From contig NZ_JAJLMN010000001.1 in the NCBI RefSeq assembly GCF_021730615.1, positions 930,001 through 994,000 on the forward strand: a stretch of 64,000 nucleotides of DNA, written 5' to 3'. Numbering within the stretch: the stretch's first letter is position 1; each line of letters begins with the position of its first letter. The notes beneath the pieces were generated by a model. It worked only from the letters and a program-made list of their open reading frames with translations. It had not been told where the DNA came from and made no database searches. The position numbers and the translations under genes were made by a program. Origin of the DNA: Lichenibacterium dinghuense (GTDB lineage: Bacteria; Pseudomonadota; Alphaproteobacteria; Rhizobiales; Beijerinckiaceae). Of this stretch, positions 37,692 to 46,717 are shown in pieces.

Positions 37692-38906
37692 TCAGGGCGC
37701 GACTTCGGCCTGGAGCGGCGCGGCGAAGACCCTGCGCCGGGTCAGACCTCGGGCGAGGCGGCTCCCGGCGGCGATCATCGGCCGCTCGACGGCGAGGTAG
37801 GTGAGGGGCGTGATCCCGGCCACGGCCACCGCGGCGGCGGGCGCGACGAGGGGCAGCCAGCCGGTCGGGATGCCGCGCAGCAGGCCGGCCCCCTCGACGA
37901 ACAGCAGGCTGAGCACGATGCCGTGCAGGAGGTAGATGCCGTAGGAGCATTCGCCGAGCGCCAGCGCGCCCCGCGTCCGCAGCAGGCCCCCGAAGCCGTT
38001 GCCGGCCGCGACGGCGGCGAAGAAGAATCCGAGCAGCGCCATCTGCGGCAGGCCGTAGGGGTCGGGCGCGGTGGTCAGGCCGAGCACCAGCGCGGCCGCG
38101 GCGGCGGCCGTGGCGAGCCGCCCGCGCAGCCACCGGGCGGCCGCCGCCGAGCGCTGCAGTTCGTGGGCCAGCATGCCGAGGGCGAAGAGGGGCAGGTAGC
38201 GCGGCAGGTCCTGCGGATGGATCTGCCGGGCCAGGAGGGCGGCGCAGAACAGCGCGCCCGGCACGGCCCAGCTCGGCGCCCGCCCGCGCGCGGCGTCCAT
38301 CGCGAGCGCGCAGGCCGGGAGCACCGCCACATAGAAGATCCACTCGAAATGCAGCGACCACAGCACGTAGGCGTCGATCCGGCCGCTGTCGGGGTCGCCC
38401 AGCAGGGGCGGCTGCGCGCGCGCCGTGATCCAGTCGAGCGCGGCGCCGAGATCGCCGGCCCCGGGGCGGGCCCCCGTCCTCAGAACGATCACGGCCGCGA
38501 CGACCGCCACCGACACCGCGACGAGGGGGACGATCCTGAACACCCGCGTCACGGCGACCGAGGGCCACGGCGTCGCCCGGAAGCCGCGGAGGATGCGCGG
38601 GTAGAACACCAGCCCCGTGGTCATGAAGAACAGGGCGACGCCGCCGGCCCCGAGGTTGTTCAGCAGCGCGACGCCGGGCGCGGACCACGTGCCGCCGAGC
38701 CGCGTGACCTGCATCCAGACGACGAAGTGGTGGACCAGCACCGCCAGGGCGAGGTAGCCGCGCAGGCCGTCGACGCAGCCGATCCGCCGCTCGCCGGGCG
38801 GGAGGGGGAAGCCGGCCCGCGCCGCGGCGGCGCCGACCGCCGTGGCGGCCGCGAAGGCGAGCGACCCGCCGACCAGGATCGACGCCATGGGATAATCGAG
38901 CGTCAC
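37692..38906 (-). CDS. Acyltransferase 3 family membrane protein
   Basis: An integral membrane O-acyltransferase of 404 residues with about 10 transmembrane helices. Family marks: RIGCVDGLRGYLALAVLVHHFVVW, with the Arg/His catalytic pattern, FFMTTGLVFYPRI, and SLHFEWIFYVAVLPACALAM. It probably adds acetyl or another acyl group to a sugar of the lipid-linked repeat, as GumF/GumG or ExoZ do. GTG 38906 starts 13 bp after the preceding gene's stop. Neighbours are all polysaccharide genes. Confidence 0.9.
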   Translation of the reverse strand: MTLDYPMASILVGGSLAFAAATAVGAAAARAGFPLPPGERRIGCVDGLRGYLALAVLVHHFVVWMQVTRLGGTWSAPGVALLNNLGAGGVALFFMTTGLVFYPRILRGFRATPWPSVAVTRVFRIVPLVAVSVAVVAAVIVLRTGARPGAGDLGAALDWITARAQPPLLGDPDSGRIDAYVLWSLHFEWIFYVAVLPACALAMDAARGRAPSWAVPGALFCAALLARQIHPQDLPRYLPLFALGMLAHELQRSAAAARWLRGRLATAAAAAALVLGLTTAPDPYGLPQMALLGFFFAAVAAGNGFGGLLRTRGALALGECSYGIYLLHGIVLSLLFVEGAGLLRGIPTGWLPLVAPAAAVAVAGITPLTYLAVERPMIAAGSRLARGLTRRRVFAAPLQAEVAP

Positions 38907-38919
38907 TGGGCTGCCCCGC

Positions 38920-40074
38920 TCAGGCTGCACGGGGGTGGAGGAGACTTCGGCTCGATGGCCCCCCGATCCGCGTGTCGTCGAAGGCCGAGGGGTCGCGGAG
39001 GCGGGCCGCGACCTCGGCCCAGGACAGGTGGACGCCGCCGGCGTGCCGGCCCGCCCCACGCGCGGCCGCGACCGCGGCGCGGATGCTCGCCGCGTCGCCG
39101 CGCCGGTAGCCGTGCCGCCCCGGATGAACGCCCGCGACCTCGACCGGGCAGACCGCCGGCAGGCCGAGGTGGTCGTACTGCATCAGCTTCATCGAGGTGT
39201 GGGTGAGATAGGGGGCGACGCCCGGCCCGTAGGCCGCGACGGCGAAGTCGGCGTGCTGCAGGTAGGGCAGCGTTTCGGAGAAGGGCATCTCGGGATGGAA
39301 CAGCACGTTCCCGGCCGGCGGGCCCGCGTGGCCGCTGCCGATGCAGTGGAACGTCACCTCGGGGAAGCACCGGCCCGCGGCGGCGAAGAAGGCGGGGTCG
39401 AACAGCATGGAGCCGACCGAGACGGCGTTCACGGTGCCGGCCCGGTAGGGCGAGGCGCCGCGCGCCGCGAAGGCCTCGGCCGCGATGCCGTGCGGGATGA
39501 ACCAGGTGGGCGTGCCGGGGGGCACCTCGGAGGCGAGCAGCGGCGACGGCACGCGCACCGCGTCGATGAGGTGGGCTCCGGCCCGGAGCGCGCGCTTCAC
39601 CGGTCCGGCCTGCCCGATGGCGTCCAGCGCGTCGCTGGCCAGGTAGACGAGGCGGGCGCCGGGGTTCAGGCGCCGGATCAGGTCGAGGTAGATGAGCCCC
39701 AGGCCGGACTCCACCAGGACGGTGTCGGCGGCCCGGAGCCTGTCGCGCACGGGCGCCGGCAGGTGGCGCGCGAAGAGGCCGAACAGGGCGCGCTCGGCCC
39801 AGGCCGCCGCGGGCGGGAGCCGGCACGGGTGGATCGGCGTGCGCCACAGGTAGCAGTCCACGCCGTTCACGGTCTCGAAGGCGTTGGCGCGGTGCCACAG
39901 GTCGTGGCGCGGGTCCTCGCGCAGCCGGGTCAGGCGGCTGTAGCGCAGCGACACGAAGGCCACGTCGCTCGCCTTCGCGAGCTCGTCCGCGATGAAGTGC
40001 AGGTCGACCCGCCGCCGGCTGCGGTAGTCGTGGTAGCCGGACAGGACGACGATCTTGTCGCGATGGGGGGCCAT
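38920..40074 (-). CDS. GumK-like glycosyltransferase (GT70 type)
   Basis: A 384-residue GT-B glycosyltransferase. The N-terminus, IVVLSGYHDYRSRRRVDLHF followed by IADELAKASDVAFVSLRYS, matches the membrane-associating N-domain of GumK-like enzymes, which transfer glucuronic acid to the lipid-linked mannosyl-cellobiose in xanthan synthesis. The C-domain has FIPHGIAAEAF, SVGSMLFDPAFF and MKLMQYDHLGLPAVCP, the nucleotide-sugar site. Assignment to the GumK family is from sequence pattern; the donor sugar is inferred. ATG 40074 lies 33 bp from the flippase gene. Confidence 0.82.
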   Translation of the reverse strand: MAPHRDKIVVLSGYHDYRSRRRVDLHFIADELAKASDVAFVSLRYSRLTRLREDPRHDLWHRANAFETVNGVDCYLWRTPIHPCRLPPAAAWAERALFGLFARHLPAPVRDRLRAADTVLVESGLGLIYLDLIRRLNPGARLVYLASDALDAIGQAGPVKRALRAGAHLIDAVRVPSPLLASEVPPGTPTWFIPHGIAAEAFAARGASPYRAGTVNAVSVGSMLFDPAFFAAAGRCFPEVTFHCIGSGHAGPPAGNVLFHPEMPFSETLPYLQHADFAVAAYGPGVAPYLTHTSMKLMQYDHLGLPAVCPVEVAGVHPGRHGYRRGDAASIRAAVAAARGAGRHAGGVHLSWAEVAARLRDPSAFDDTRIGGPSSRSLLHPRAA

Positions 40075-40106
40075 GGTGTCCTCGCCGGGAGGTGCAGGGG
40101 ATCGGC

Positions 40107-41582
40107 TCAGCCGAGCGCCACGCGGCGCCGGCGCAGCACGGAGGCCGCGAGGCCGGCGAGCTCGCGGACCAGCTCGGGGCTGAGGCAGGCGAGCAGGGCC
40201 GCGTAGACGGCCGCCCCCGCCGGGACCAGCACCGCCAGGGCCACGATGCCGTGGACCGTCCCGGTGGCCTCGACGGCGGCGAGGACCAGCGCCATGACGG
40301 CCGCGGCGAGCAGCGGCTTGCCGATCGCCTCGGCGCAGGGGCCCGCGCCGATGCCGGCGATGCGGAGCGCGGAGCGGGTGGCGAGCGGGTAGACGACGAG
40401 CTGCACCGCCGAGGCCCCGCAGGCGAGGGCGGCCGCGCCGCCGAAGGCCGCCGCCGGCAGCACGGCGACGTTCAGCACCGAGGACAGCATGGCGTAGCGC
40501 GTCACCTCCGGCAGGCGCCGGCCGACCATGAAGATCGTCGTGTTGAACTGCATCATCGACACGGTGCCGATCGAGACGGCGAGCGCCGACAGCACCGGCG
40601 CGGAGCTGAGCCAGCGGTCCCCGAGCAGGACCTCGACGACCGGCCGGGCGAGCGCCGCCGTGCCGAGCGCGGCCGGCATGGTCACGGCCGCCACGACCGC
40701 CATGGCGCGCAGCGCGGCGCGGCGCCGGGCCTCGGCGTCGGCGATGTTGGCGAAGGTCGACAGGGTGACGCTCTGGATCGAGCTCGTCAGGAGGAGGTGC
40801 AGGGCCAGCGTCAGCCGCTTCGCGGCGTTGTAGACGCCCGCCGCGACGACGCCGAGGATCGAGGACGCGACGATGATGTCGGTTTCGGTCGAGAAGAAGG
40901 TGCCGAGCGCGGAGAGCGCGAGGTGGCGGGCGTCGTCGAGGCCGCGGCGGAGCGCCGGGCCGGGGACGCGCAGCCGCGGGCGCCAGGGCGTGGTGGTCCA
41001 GAGCAGCACCAGCGACAGCCCGTTGGTGGCGAGCTGCTGGCCGACGAGGCTCCAAAGCTCGAAGCCGCGGACCGCCATGGCGACCCCCACGGCGCCGCCC
41101 ACCGCCGCCGCGGCGATCGAGCGGATCGCCAGCGTCCGGAAGTGCATGTGCCGCGCGAGCCAGGCCTCGTGCGTGCGCCACAGGCCGTTGGAGAGGGCCA
41201 GCGCGGCCGCGAGGCGGAGCGCGTCGACGAAGGGGGCGGAGCCGCCGGCGAGCGACAGGGCTTCCGCCCCGAGCAGGGACGCGCCGACCATGAGCGCCGT
41301 TGAGGCCAGGGTCAGGGCGAAGCAGGCGTCGTAGTCGTCCGCCGCGGCGTCGACGCGGCTCGCCACCGCGTTGGCGAAGGACTCGATCCCGGTCCGCTTC
41401 AGGAACTCCGCGATGCCGAGGCTCAGCGCCATGACGCCGAAGCTTTCCTTGGACACGTAGCGGGCCGTGACCAGGAAGGTCAGCAGGGCGACGCCCTGGC
41501 CGACGCCGATGCCGGCCAGCGACCAGAGCGCGCCGCGGCCGACCGTCCTCCTGTTGACCTCGGGGCGCGCCGGCTCAGCCAT
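40107..41582 (-). CDS. Polysaccharide flippase (Wzx/GumJ-like, MOP superfamily)
   Basis: A 491-residue protein with 12-14 transmembrane helices of the polysaccharide transporter family. Typical elements: ALWSLAGIGVGQGVALLTFLVTARYVSKESFG at the start (in pieces), WSLVGQQLATNGLSLVLLW and AKRLTLALHLLLTSSIQSVTL. It is expected to translocate the undecaprenyl-linked repeat across the inner membrane. It lies between two glycosyltransferase genes on the same strand. Confidence 0.9.
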   Translation of the reverse strand: MAEPARPEVNRRTVGRGALWSLAGIGVGQGVALLTFLVTARYVSKESFGVMALSLGIAEFLKRTGIESFANAVASRVDAAADDYDACFALTLASTALMVGASLLGAEALSLAGGSAPFVDALRLAAALALSNGLWRTHEAWLARHMHFRTLAIRSIAAAAVGGAVGVAMAVRGFELWSLVGQQLATNGLSLVLLWTTTPWRPRLRVPGPALRRGLDDARHLALSALGTFFSTETDIIVASSILGVVAAGVYNAAKRLTLALHLLLTSSIQSVTLSTFANIADAEARRRAALRAMAVVAAVTMPAALGTAALARPVVEVLLGDRWLSSAPVLSALAVSIGTVSMMQFNTTIFMVGRRLPEVTRYAMLSSVLNVAVLPAAAFGGAAALACGASAVQLVVYPLATRSALRIAGIGAGPCAEAIGKPLLAAAVMALVLAAVEATGTVHGIVALAVLVPAGAAVYAALLACLSPELVRELAGLAASVLRRRRVALG

Positions 41583-41627
41583 GCCGGGCCTCCCTCCGCG
41601 AGCGTGGCTTCGACGTCCGCATCGCGC

Positions 41628-42650
41628 TCAGCCCCCCGTCGGGAGGAGCAGCCCGGCGAGGCAGCCGACGACGAGGTCCTTCAGGAAGACCTTGCCACCG
41701 AGCCCGCCGGTGCGGCGCGCCCCGTAGGCGCCCGCCGTCAGGAGCCGCGCCACGGTGGACGCGTTGCGAACGAGGCCGGTGCGCCCGTAGAGCGCCGCGC
41801 GCCTGCGCATCCAGGAGCCCGTCTCGGCGAGCTCCGCCGCGGCGGCGGCGAGGGGCGGCGCCAGGGCGGCCGGTGCCCGGCCGCTCCGCAGCTCGGCCCG
41901 GATCAGGGCGTCGACGCTCCCCAGGACGGCGGCCGCCCTCTCGGCCCGCGTTCGCGACTGCCCGATGTTGGCGCGCAGGTCGTCGAGCACGCTCCTGTGC
42001 CGCAGCGTGACGTTGCTGTCGTGCAGGCGGTAGCGCGCCAGCGGCCGGCCCACGTAGGGCACGGGGCCGCAGATGTTGCCGACGAGCGAGATCCACTGGT
42101 CATGCGCGAGCCTCTGGTCCTCGTCGTAGCCGAGCGCCCCCTCCCACACGCGCCCGAGGGCGAGCAGCTCGCGCCGGAACACGATCGTGAAGCCGTATGC
42201 CACGAACCAGGGAGACAGCCCGAACGGCCGGCGGGAGGCGCGCTGCGAGGGCGGGTAGAGCGGCCGGAGCACGCGGTCCCCCTCGAACACGTCGGCGTTG
42301 TGGTAGACGAGCCGGACCTCGGGTGTGAACAGCGCCGCGCAGGCCGCGAGCTTGTCGGGGCTCCAGATGTCGTCCTGGTCGCAGAACGCGATGAGGTCGC
42401 CCTCGCACCGGGCCGCGCAGCCCATGAAGTTCGCGCCGTAGCCGAGGCGCTGCGGGTTGACGTGGACGCGGACCGGGAACGGGGCCGTCGCGGCGAAGGC
42501 CGACACGATCTCCACCGTGTTGTCGGTCGACCCGTCGTCGGTCACGACCAGCTCGGCGGGCAGCAGGGTCTGGTCGGCGAGGCTGCGCAGCTGCTCGCCG
42601 ATGTAGCGGGCACCGTTGAAGGTCGCCATCGCGATGGAGATCTTGTCCAC
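41628..42650 (-). CDS. Glycosyltransferase family 2 protein
   Basis: A 340-residue GT-A enzyme. It opens with KISIAMATFNGARYIGEQLRSLADQT, followed by the first Asp pair in VVTDDGSTDNTVEIV and the metal-binding DXD-like motif in IAFCDQDDIWSPDKL. The acceptor-side loop YDEDQRLAHDQWISLVGN contains the D.W pattern. GTG 42650 has GGAGG 5 bp upstream; the open frame upstream lacks a ribosome binding site. It is the first gene of the minus-strand run and is divergent from the WecG-type gene. Confidence 0.92.
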   Translation of the reverse strand: MDKISIAMATFNGARYIGEQLRSLADQTLLPAELVVTDDGSTDNTVEIVSAFAATAPFPVRVHVNPQRLGYGANFMGCAARCEGDLIAFCDQDDIWSPDKLAACAALFTPEVRLVYHNADVFEGDRVLRPLYPPSQRASRRPFGLSPWFVAYGFTIVFRRELLALGRVWEGALGYDEDQRLAHDQWISLVGNICGPVPYVGRPLARYRLHDSNVTLRHRSVLDDLRANIGQSRTRAERAAAVLGSVDALIRAELRSGRAPAALAPPLAAAAAELAETGSWMRRRAALYGRTGLVRNASTVARLLTAGAYGARRTGGLGGKVFLKDLVVGCLAGLLLPTGG

Positions 42651-42990
42651 GGCCGCCTCCGGATGCCGAACGCCCTGGGGACGGGACACGGCCGCCCGCC
42701 GGCACGGCGCGCCGGGTTCCGGCTGCCGCGGCCATGGAATGCCACGTCTATGCTTGACACGGGACTGACGACGCCCGGCTTTTGCGCGGACAGGCTTAAC
42801 GCTTGCTCGCCGACCCGCGCATCGTCGGGCGCCAGCGTCGGCGAAAACAGTTCCTTCGGTCTCCGGGGTCAATCCATCCCGCATTAACCCTGACGCTCGA
42901 TTGCATTCGCGAGACGTCGCCTCTCATTCAATTGATCACCCTTCCATGGTTCCATGATCGGGACGGTCTCGCACCGAGGGAAGGTGGGAT
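42651..42990. other. Divergent intergenic region of the polysaccharide cluster
   Basis: A 340-bp region between the divergent GT2 and WecG-type genes, visibly richer in A/T than its surroundings in the right half. It must hold promoters for both halves of the cluster. Visible elements are a TTGACA at 42754 (plus strand) without a good -10 and a CATGG-TT-CCATG palindrome at 42945-42956. No open frame here looks coding. Confidence 0.5.
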
Positions 42991-43770
42991 GTGAGCGAAA
43001 CTCCGGGCAATCCTGGCCAGGCCAGGCTCAGCGTCGGCCCCGTGGAGGTCGCGTATCTCCGGCGTGACGAGGCCCTCGAGGCCGTCGGCCGCGCGTTCAG
43101 GGACCGCGCCCCGGTCCGGATCGCCTTCTGCAACGCCAACACGATGCTGCACGCCCTCAGCCGGCCCCGCTTCGCCGAAACGCTCGCGGGTTTCCTCGTG
43201 CTCAACGACGGCCTCGGCATGAACCTGTGTTCCCGCCTGTTCACCGGGCGGCCGTTCCGCGACAACCTCAACGGCACCGACTTCACCCCCGAGGTCCTGC
43301 GGGCGGACGGCCCGGACCTCCGGATCTTCCTGCTCGGCGGGGCGCCCGGCACGGCGGAGGCCGCGGCGGCGCGGCTGGCGGTGCAGTTCCCCCGCCACCG
43401 GATCGTCGGCACGCGCGACGGCTTCTTCGGCGACGAGGAGGCCGAAGCCGTGGCGGAGGCGGTCGCGCGGGCGGAGCCGGACCTGCTGCTCGTCGGCATG
43501 GGCAACCCGCGGCAGGAGGAGTTCATCGCCGCCGCCGCCCCGCGGCTGTCCGTCCCCGTCGTCATGGCGGTCGGCGCGTTCCTGGACTTCACGGCCGGCA
43601 ACGTGGTGCGCGCCCCCGCGGTCGTGCGGGCCGTGAGGGCGGAATGGCTGTTCCGCCTCGCGCAGGAGCCCCGGCGCCTCGGCCGCCGCTACACCGTGGA
43701 CGTGGTCGCCTTCCTGTGGTGCATCGCCCTGCTGCGGCTGAAGGCCGGCCCGGCCCTGAGGCGGGCGTGA
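42991..43770 (+). CDS. WecG/TagA/CpsF (GumM-like) glycosyltransferase
   Basis: A 259-residue GT26-family enzyme. Signatures are RIAFCNANTMLHALSRPRFA, LVLNDGLGMNLCSRLF, the catalytic-site NLNGTDF, RIFLLGGAPGTAEAAAARLA and LLVGMGNPRQEEFI. In xanthan-type systems GumM of this family adds a beta-1,4-glucose to build the lipid-linked disaccharide. GTG 42991 has a GGAAGGTGG leader. It is the first gene of the plus-strand arm. Confidence 0.93.
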   Translation: MSETPGNPGQARLSVGPVEVAYLRRDEALEAVGRAFRDRAPVRIAFCNANTMLHALSRPRFAETLAGFLVLNDGLGMNLCSRLFTGRPFRDNLNGTDFTPEVLRADGPDLRIFLLGGAPGTAEAAAARLAVQFPRHRIVGTRDGFFGDEEAEAVAEAVARAEPDLLLVGMGNPRQEEFIAAAAPRLSVPVVMAVGAFLDFTAGNVVRAPAVVRAVRAEWLFRLAQEPRRLGRRYTVDVVAFLWCIALLRLKAGPALRRA

Positions 43771-43781
43771 GGCGGCCGGCC

Positions 43782-45671
43782 GTGCGGAGCGTCGACAACA
43801 AATCGCAGCTCCTGACGACGGGCCGCGGGGAGCATGCCGGGCGGCAGGGGAGCCGCGCCGTCGCGACGGACGGAGATCGACAGCGTCGTCCGGCCGTGGA
43901 TGCGGCACCAGTCGAACTCCGCCGGACCGGGCGCGACCCGCAGCCCGGCGCCGGCCGGCACGGCGTCCCCGTCACCTTCGCCGGCACGGTCGGCGTGTTC
44001 CACCCCGGCTCCGCACCCGTCGGCGTGCTGATGCTGAGCCCCTTCGGCTACGAGGAGATGTGCTGCCGCACGACGTGGCGCGCGCTCGCGGAGGCCGCCG
44101 CGGCGGCGGGCCTGCCCTGCCTGCGCTTCGACCTCCCCGGCACCGGCGACGCGCTCGACGTCGCGGCGCCCCCCGGCATCGACGACTGGCGGCACGCCGC
44201 CGCCGAGGCCGCGGGCCTGCTCCGCGCCGCCGCGGGCGTGGATCGCCTGATCCTGCTCGGCCAGGGCCTCGGCGCGGCCCTCGCGGCCGAAGTCGCGGGC
44301 GACGTCGGCTCCGTCGATGCCGTCGCCTACCTGGCCCCGGCGGTGGACGGGCGCCGCCACCTGCGCGAGCTCGGCCTATGGGCGCGGGTGATCACCGACC
44401 GGATCGGCATCGGCCGCGACCCGGACGACGCGTCGGGCTGCGCCGTGGCGGGCTTCGCGCTGCCGCCCGAGCGCGCCGCGGCGATCCGCGGCCTCGACCT
44501 GCTGCGGCGCGGCGCGGCGCCCGCCCTGCCCTCGCTCGTCGTGGCCCGGCCGGAGCGCCCCGCCGACGCGGCCCTCGCGGCGCACCTCCTCGCCCGCGGC
44601 GCGGAGGTCGCCGAACGGCCCTACGACGGCTACGACAGGCTCGCCGCCGACCCCAGCGTCGCGGTGCCGCCGGCCGGAACCATCGCGGCCGTGGTGGCCT
44701 GGCTGTCATCCCGCGCCGCCCTGCCCGGCCCCGCGCCGGCGGGACGCCCCGGAGCCCTGCCCTCCGCCCCGCCGCTGTCCGGCCCCGGCTTCAAGGAGCG
44801 GCCGCTCCGGTTCGGGCCGGGGGACCGCCTGTTCGGCGTCCTGTGCCGGCCCGCCGCGGCGCCGGCCGGACGGGCCGTGGTCTTCGTCGGATCCGGCCGC
44901 GATCCCCACGTCGGCCTCGGCCGCGCGACGGTGGCGCAGGCCCGGGCCCTCGCGGCTCGCGGCATCGCCTCGCTGCGCTTCGACCCCTCCGGCATCGGCG
45001 ACAGCCCCCCGGCCGCGGAGGACGGCCGCGAGATCCTGTATTCGGAGGAGCAGATCGACGACGTCCGCGCCGCGATCGACGTCCTCGCCGCGTCGGGCTT
45101 CGGCGCCGTGACGCTGGTCGGCCGCTGCAGCGGCGCCCACGCGGCCTTCCACGCCGCGCTGCGCGACCGCCGGGTGGAGCGGCTCGCGATGGTGAACCTG
45201 TCGCGCTTCGTGTGGGACCCGCGCGAGGACGTGGCGGAGTCGCTCCGCTACGGCCACCGCCGGCTCGGCGATTTCGGGACGGTGCTGTGGCGCGAGGGCG
45301 GGTGGCGGCGCCTGCTGGCCGGGCGGCTGCGCGTCGGGGCCGCCGGGCGCCACCTCGCGCGGCGGAGCGCCACCGCGGCGGCCCTGCGGCTCGCCCCGGT
45401 GCTCGCCCTCTCGCGGAGCGGGAGGGCTTGGCGCGACGTCCGGCGCGGCATGGCCGCGCTGGCGGCGCGCCGCGTCCCCGTGGCGCTGATCTACTCGGCC
45501 GACGACCCCGGCCTCGACGAGCTCCGCCGGCACTTCGGGCCGGGCGGGCGCGACCTCGCCGCCTATCCCGAAGCCACACTCGAGATCGTCGCCGACGCCG
45601 ACCACAACTTCACCCACCGCGCGTCGCGGGACCGGCTGCTCGCCGTCCTGCTGCGGAGCGTGGCGGCGTGA
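43782..45671 (+). CDS. Fused double alpha/beta hydrolase of a polysaccharide cluster
   Basis: A protein of about 629 residues with two alpha/beta hydrolase domains. Domain 1 (about 55-330) has LMLSPFGYEEMCCRTTWRAL, LRFDLPGTGDALDVAA and the elbow LLGQGLGAALA, where Gly162 replaces the nucleophile. Domain 2 (about 355-629) has VVFVGSGRDPHVGLGRATVA, LRFDPSGIGDSPPA and the elbow TLVGRCSGAHAAF, with Cys449 in the nucleophile position and a likely catalytic His in DADHNFTHRAS. These match, as I recall, the exosortase-A-associated hydrolases 2 and 1 that accompany ACP genes in EPS clusters. GTG 43782 is 11 bp after the previous stop; GTG 43896 is possible. Confidence 0.8.
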   Translation: MRSVDNKSQLLTTGRGEHAGRQGSRAVATDGDRQRRPAVDAAPVELRRTGRDPQPGAGRHGVPVTFAGTVGVFHPGSAPVGVLMLSPFGYEEMCCRTTWRALAEAAAAAGLPCLRFDLPGTGDALDVAAPPGIDDWRHAAAEAAGLLRAAAGVDRLILLGQGLGAALAAEVAGDVGSVDAVAYLAPAVDGRRHLRELGLWARVITDRIGIGRDPDDASGCAVAGFALPPERAAAIRGLDLLRRGAAPALPSLVVARPERPADAALAAHLLARGAEVAERPYDGYDRLAADPSVAVPPAGTIAAVVAWLSSRAALPGPAPAGRPGALPSAPPLSGPGFKERPLRFGPGDRLFGVLCRPAAAPAGRAVVFVGSGRDPHVGLGRATVAQARALAARGIASLRFDPSGIGDSPPAAEDGREILYSEEQIDDVRAAIDVLAASGFGAVTLVGRCSGAHAAFHAALRDRRVERLAMVNLSRFVWDPREDVAESLRYGHRRLGDFGTVLWREGGWRRLLAGRLRVGAAGRHLARRSATAAALRLAPVLALSRSGRAWRDVRRGMAALAARRVPVALIYSADDPGLDELRRHFGPGGRDLAAYPEATLEIVADADHNFTHRASRDRLLAVLLRSVAA

Positions 45672-46717
45672 CGGGGCGGCGGCGCGCCCTCCCCGTCCTG
45701 GCGGCGGCCGTCGCCGCGGCGACGCTCCTCGGCGCGTCCGCGCGGGGCGCGCCCACCGCGTGCCTGCGCGGGGTCAACCTGTCGGGCGCGGAAGGCGGGA
45801 CGGTGCCGGGTCGCGCCAACTTCGACTACGTGTATCCCACGGCCGAGGAGGTCCGCCGCATGGCGTCCCTCGGCTTCACGGCGATCCGCCTGCCCGTGCG
45901 CTGGGAGCGCCTCCAGCCGCGGCTCGACGGGCCGCTCGACGCCGGCGAGGCCGGGCGGCTCGACGCCGTCTTCGACGCCGCGGGCGCCGCGGGCCTCTCG
46001 ACCGTGCTCGACCTCCACAACTACGCCTATTACGGCCGGGACCGGCTCGGCACGCCGGCGCTGCCGGCTGCCGCGCTGGCGGACCTGTGGGGCCGCATCG
46101 CCGCCCGCTATGGCGCGCGCGGAAAGGTCGTCTTCTCGCTGATGAACGAGCCCCACGACGTCCCCGGGCCGGCCTGGGCCGCCGCCGCCACGGAGGCCAT
46201 CGCGGCGATCCGCGCCGCGGGCGCGCGCAACCTCGTCCTCGTGTCCGGCACGGCCTGGGACGGCGCGCACAGCTGGACCGCCGACCTGCCGACCGGCAAC
46301 AACGGGCGCGACATGCTGGCCGTGCGCGACCCGCTCGACCGCTTCGCCTTCGACGTCCATCAATACCTCGACGCCGACTTCTCCGGCCGCTCCGCCGAGT
46401 GCTCGGCCGCCCCGCGGGCCCTCGCGGGCCTCGACGCCGTGCACGCCTGGCTGGTGGCGAACGGGCGCCGCGGCTTCCTCGGCGAGTTCGGCGCCTCGGC
46501 GGCGCCCGCCTGCATGGCGGCCCTCGGCGCCCTCGTCGAGCGCGTCGACGCCGACCCGAAGGCCTGGCTGGGCTGGACCGCCTGGGCGGCCGGCCCATGG
46601 TGGCCGCGCGACTATCCCTTCGACCTGCAGCCGACGGCGGCCGGCGCGCCGCCGCAGCTCGCCCTGCTGGCCCGCCTCGCCAAGGGCAGGCCCTGCCGAC
46701 CCCTCGGAGCGCCATGA
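45668..46717 (+). CDS. Secreted glycoside hydrolase family 5 (cellulase-like)
   Basis: A 349-residue protein with a signal peptide (RALPVLAAAVAAATLLGASA). The TIM-barrel GH5 marks are RGVNLSGAEGG, AIRLPVRWERLQP, the acid/base Glu161 in SLMNEPHDVP, DVHQYLD and the nucleophile Glu273 in FLGEFGAS. An endo-beta-1,4-glucanase acting on the cluster's own polymer, or on cellulose, is the expected activity. GTG 45668 overlaps the hydrolase stop as GTGA, and the end overlaps the next gene as ATGA, so the three genes are coupled. Confidence 0.92.
   Translation: MTGRRRALPVLAAAVAAATLLGASARGAPTACLRGVNLSGAEGGTVPGRANFDYVYPTAEEVRRMASLGFTAIRLPVRWERLQPRLDGPLDAGEAGRLDAVFDAAGAAGLSTVLDLHNYAYYGRDRLGTPALPAAALADLWGRIAARYGARGKVVFSLMNEPHDVPGPAWAAAATEAIAAIRAAGARNLVLVSGTAWDGAHSWTADLPTGNNGRDMLAVRDPLDRFAFDVHQYLDADFSGRSAECSAAPRALAGLDAVHAWLVANGRRGFLGEFGASAAPACMAALGALVERVDADPKAWLGWTAWAAGPWWPRDYPFDLQPTAAGAPPQLALLARLAKGRPCRPLGAP

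Noticed and set aside
45563-46444. Frames opposite the GH5 and hydrolase genes
   Set aside because: Antisense to genes with catalytic motifs and coupled start/stop overlaps; no ribosome binding sites.
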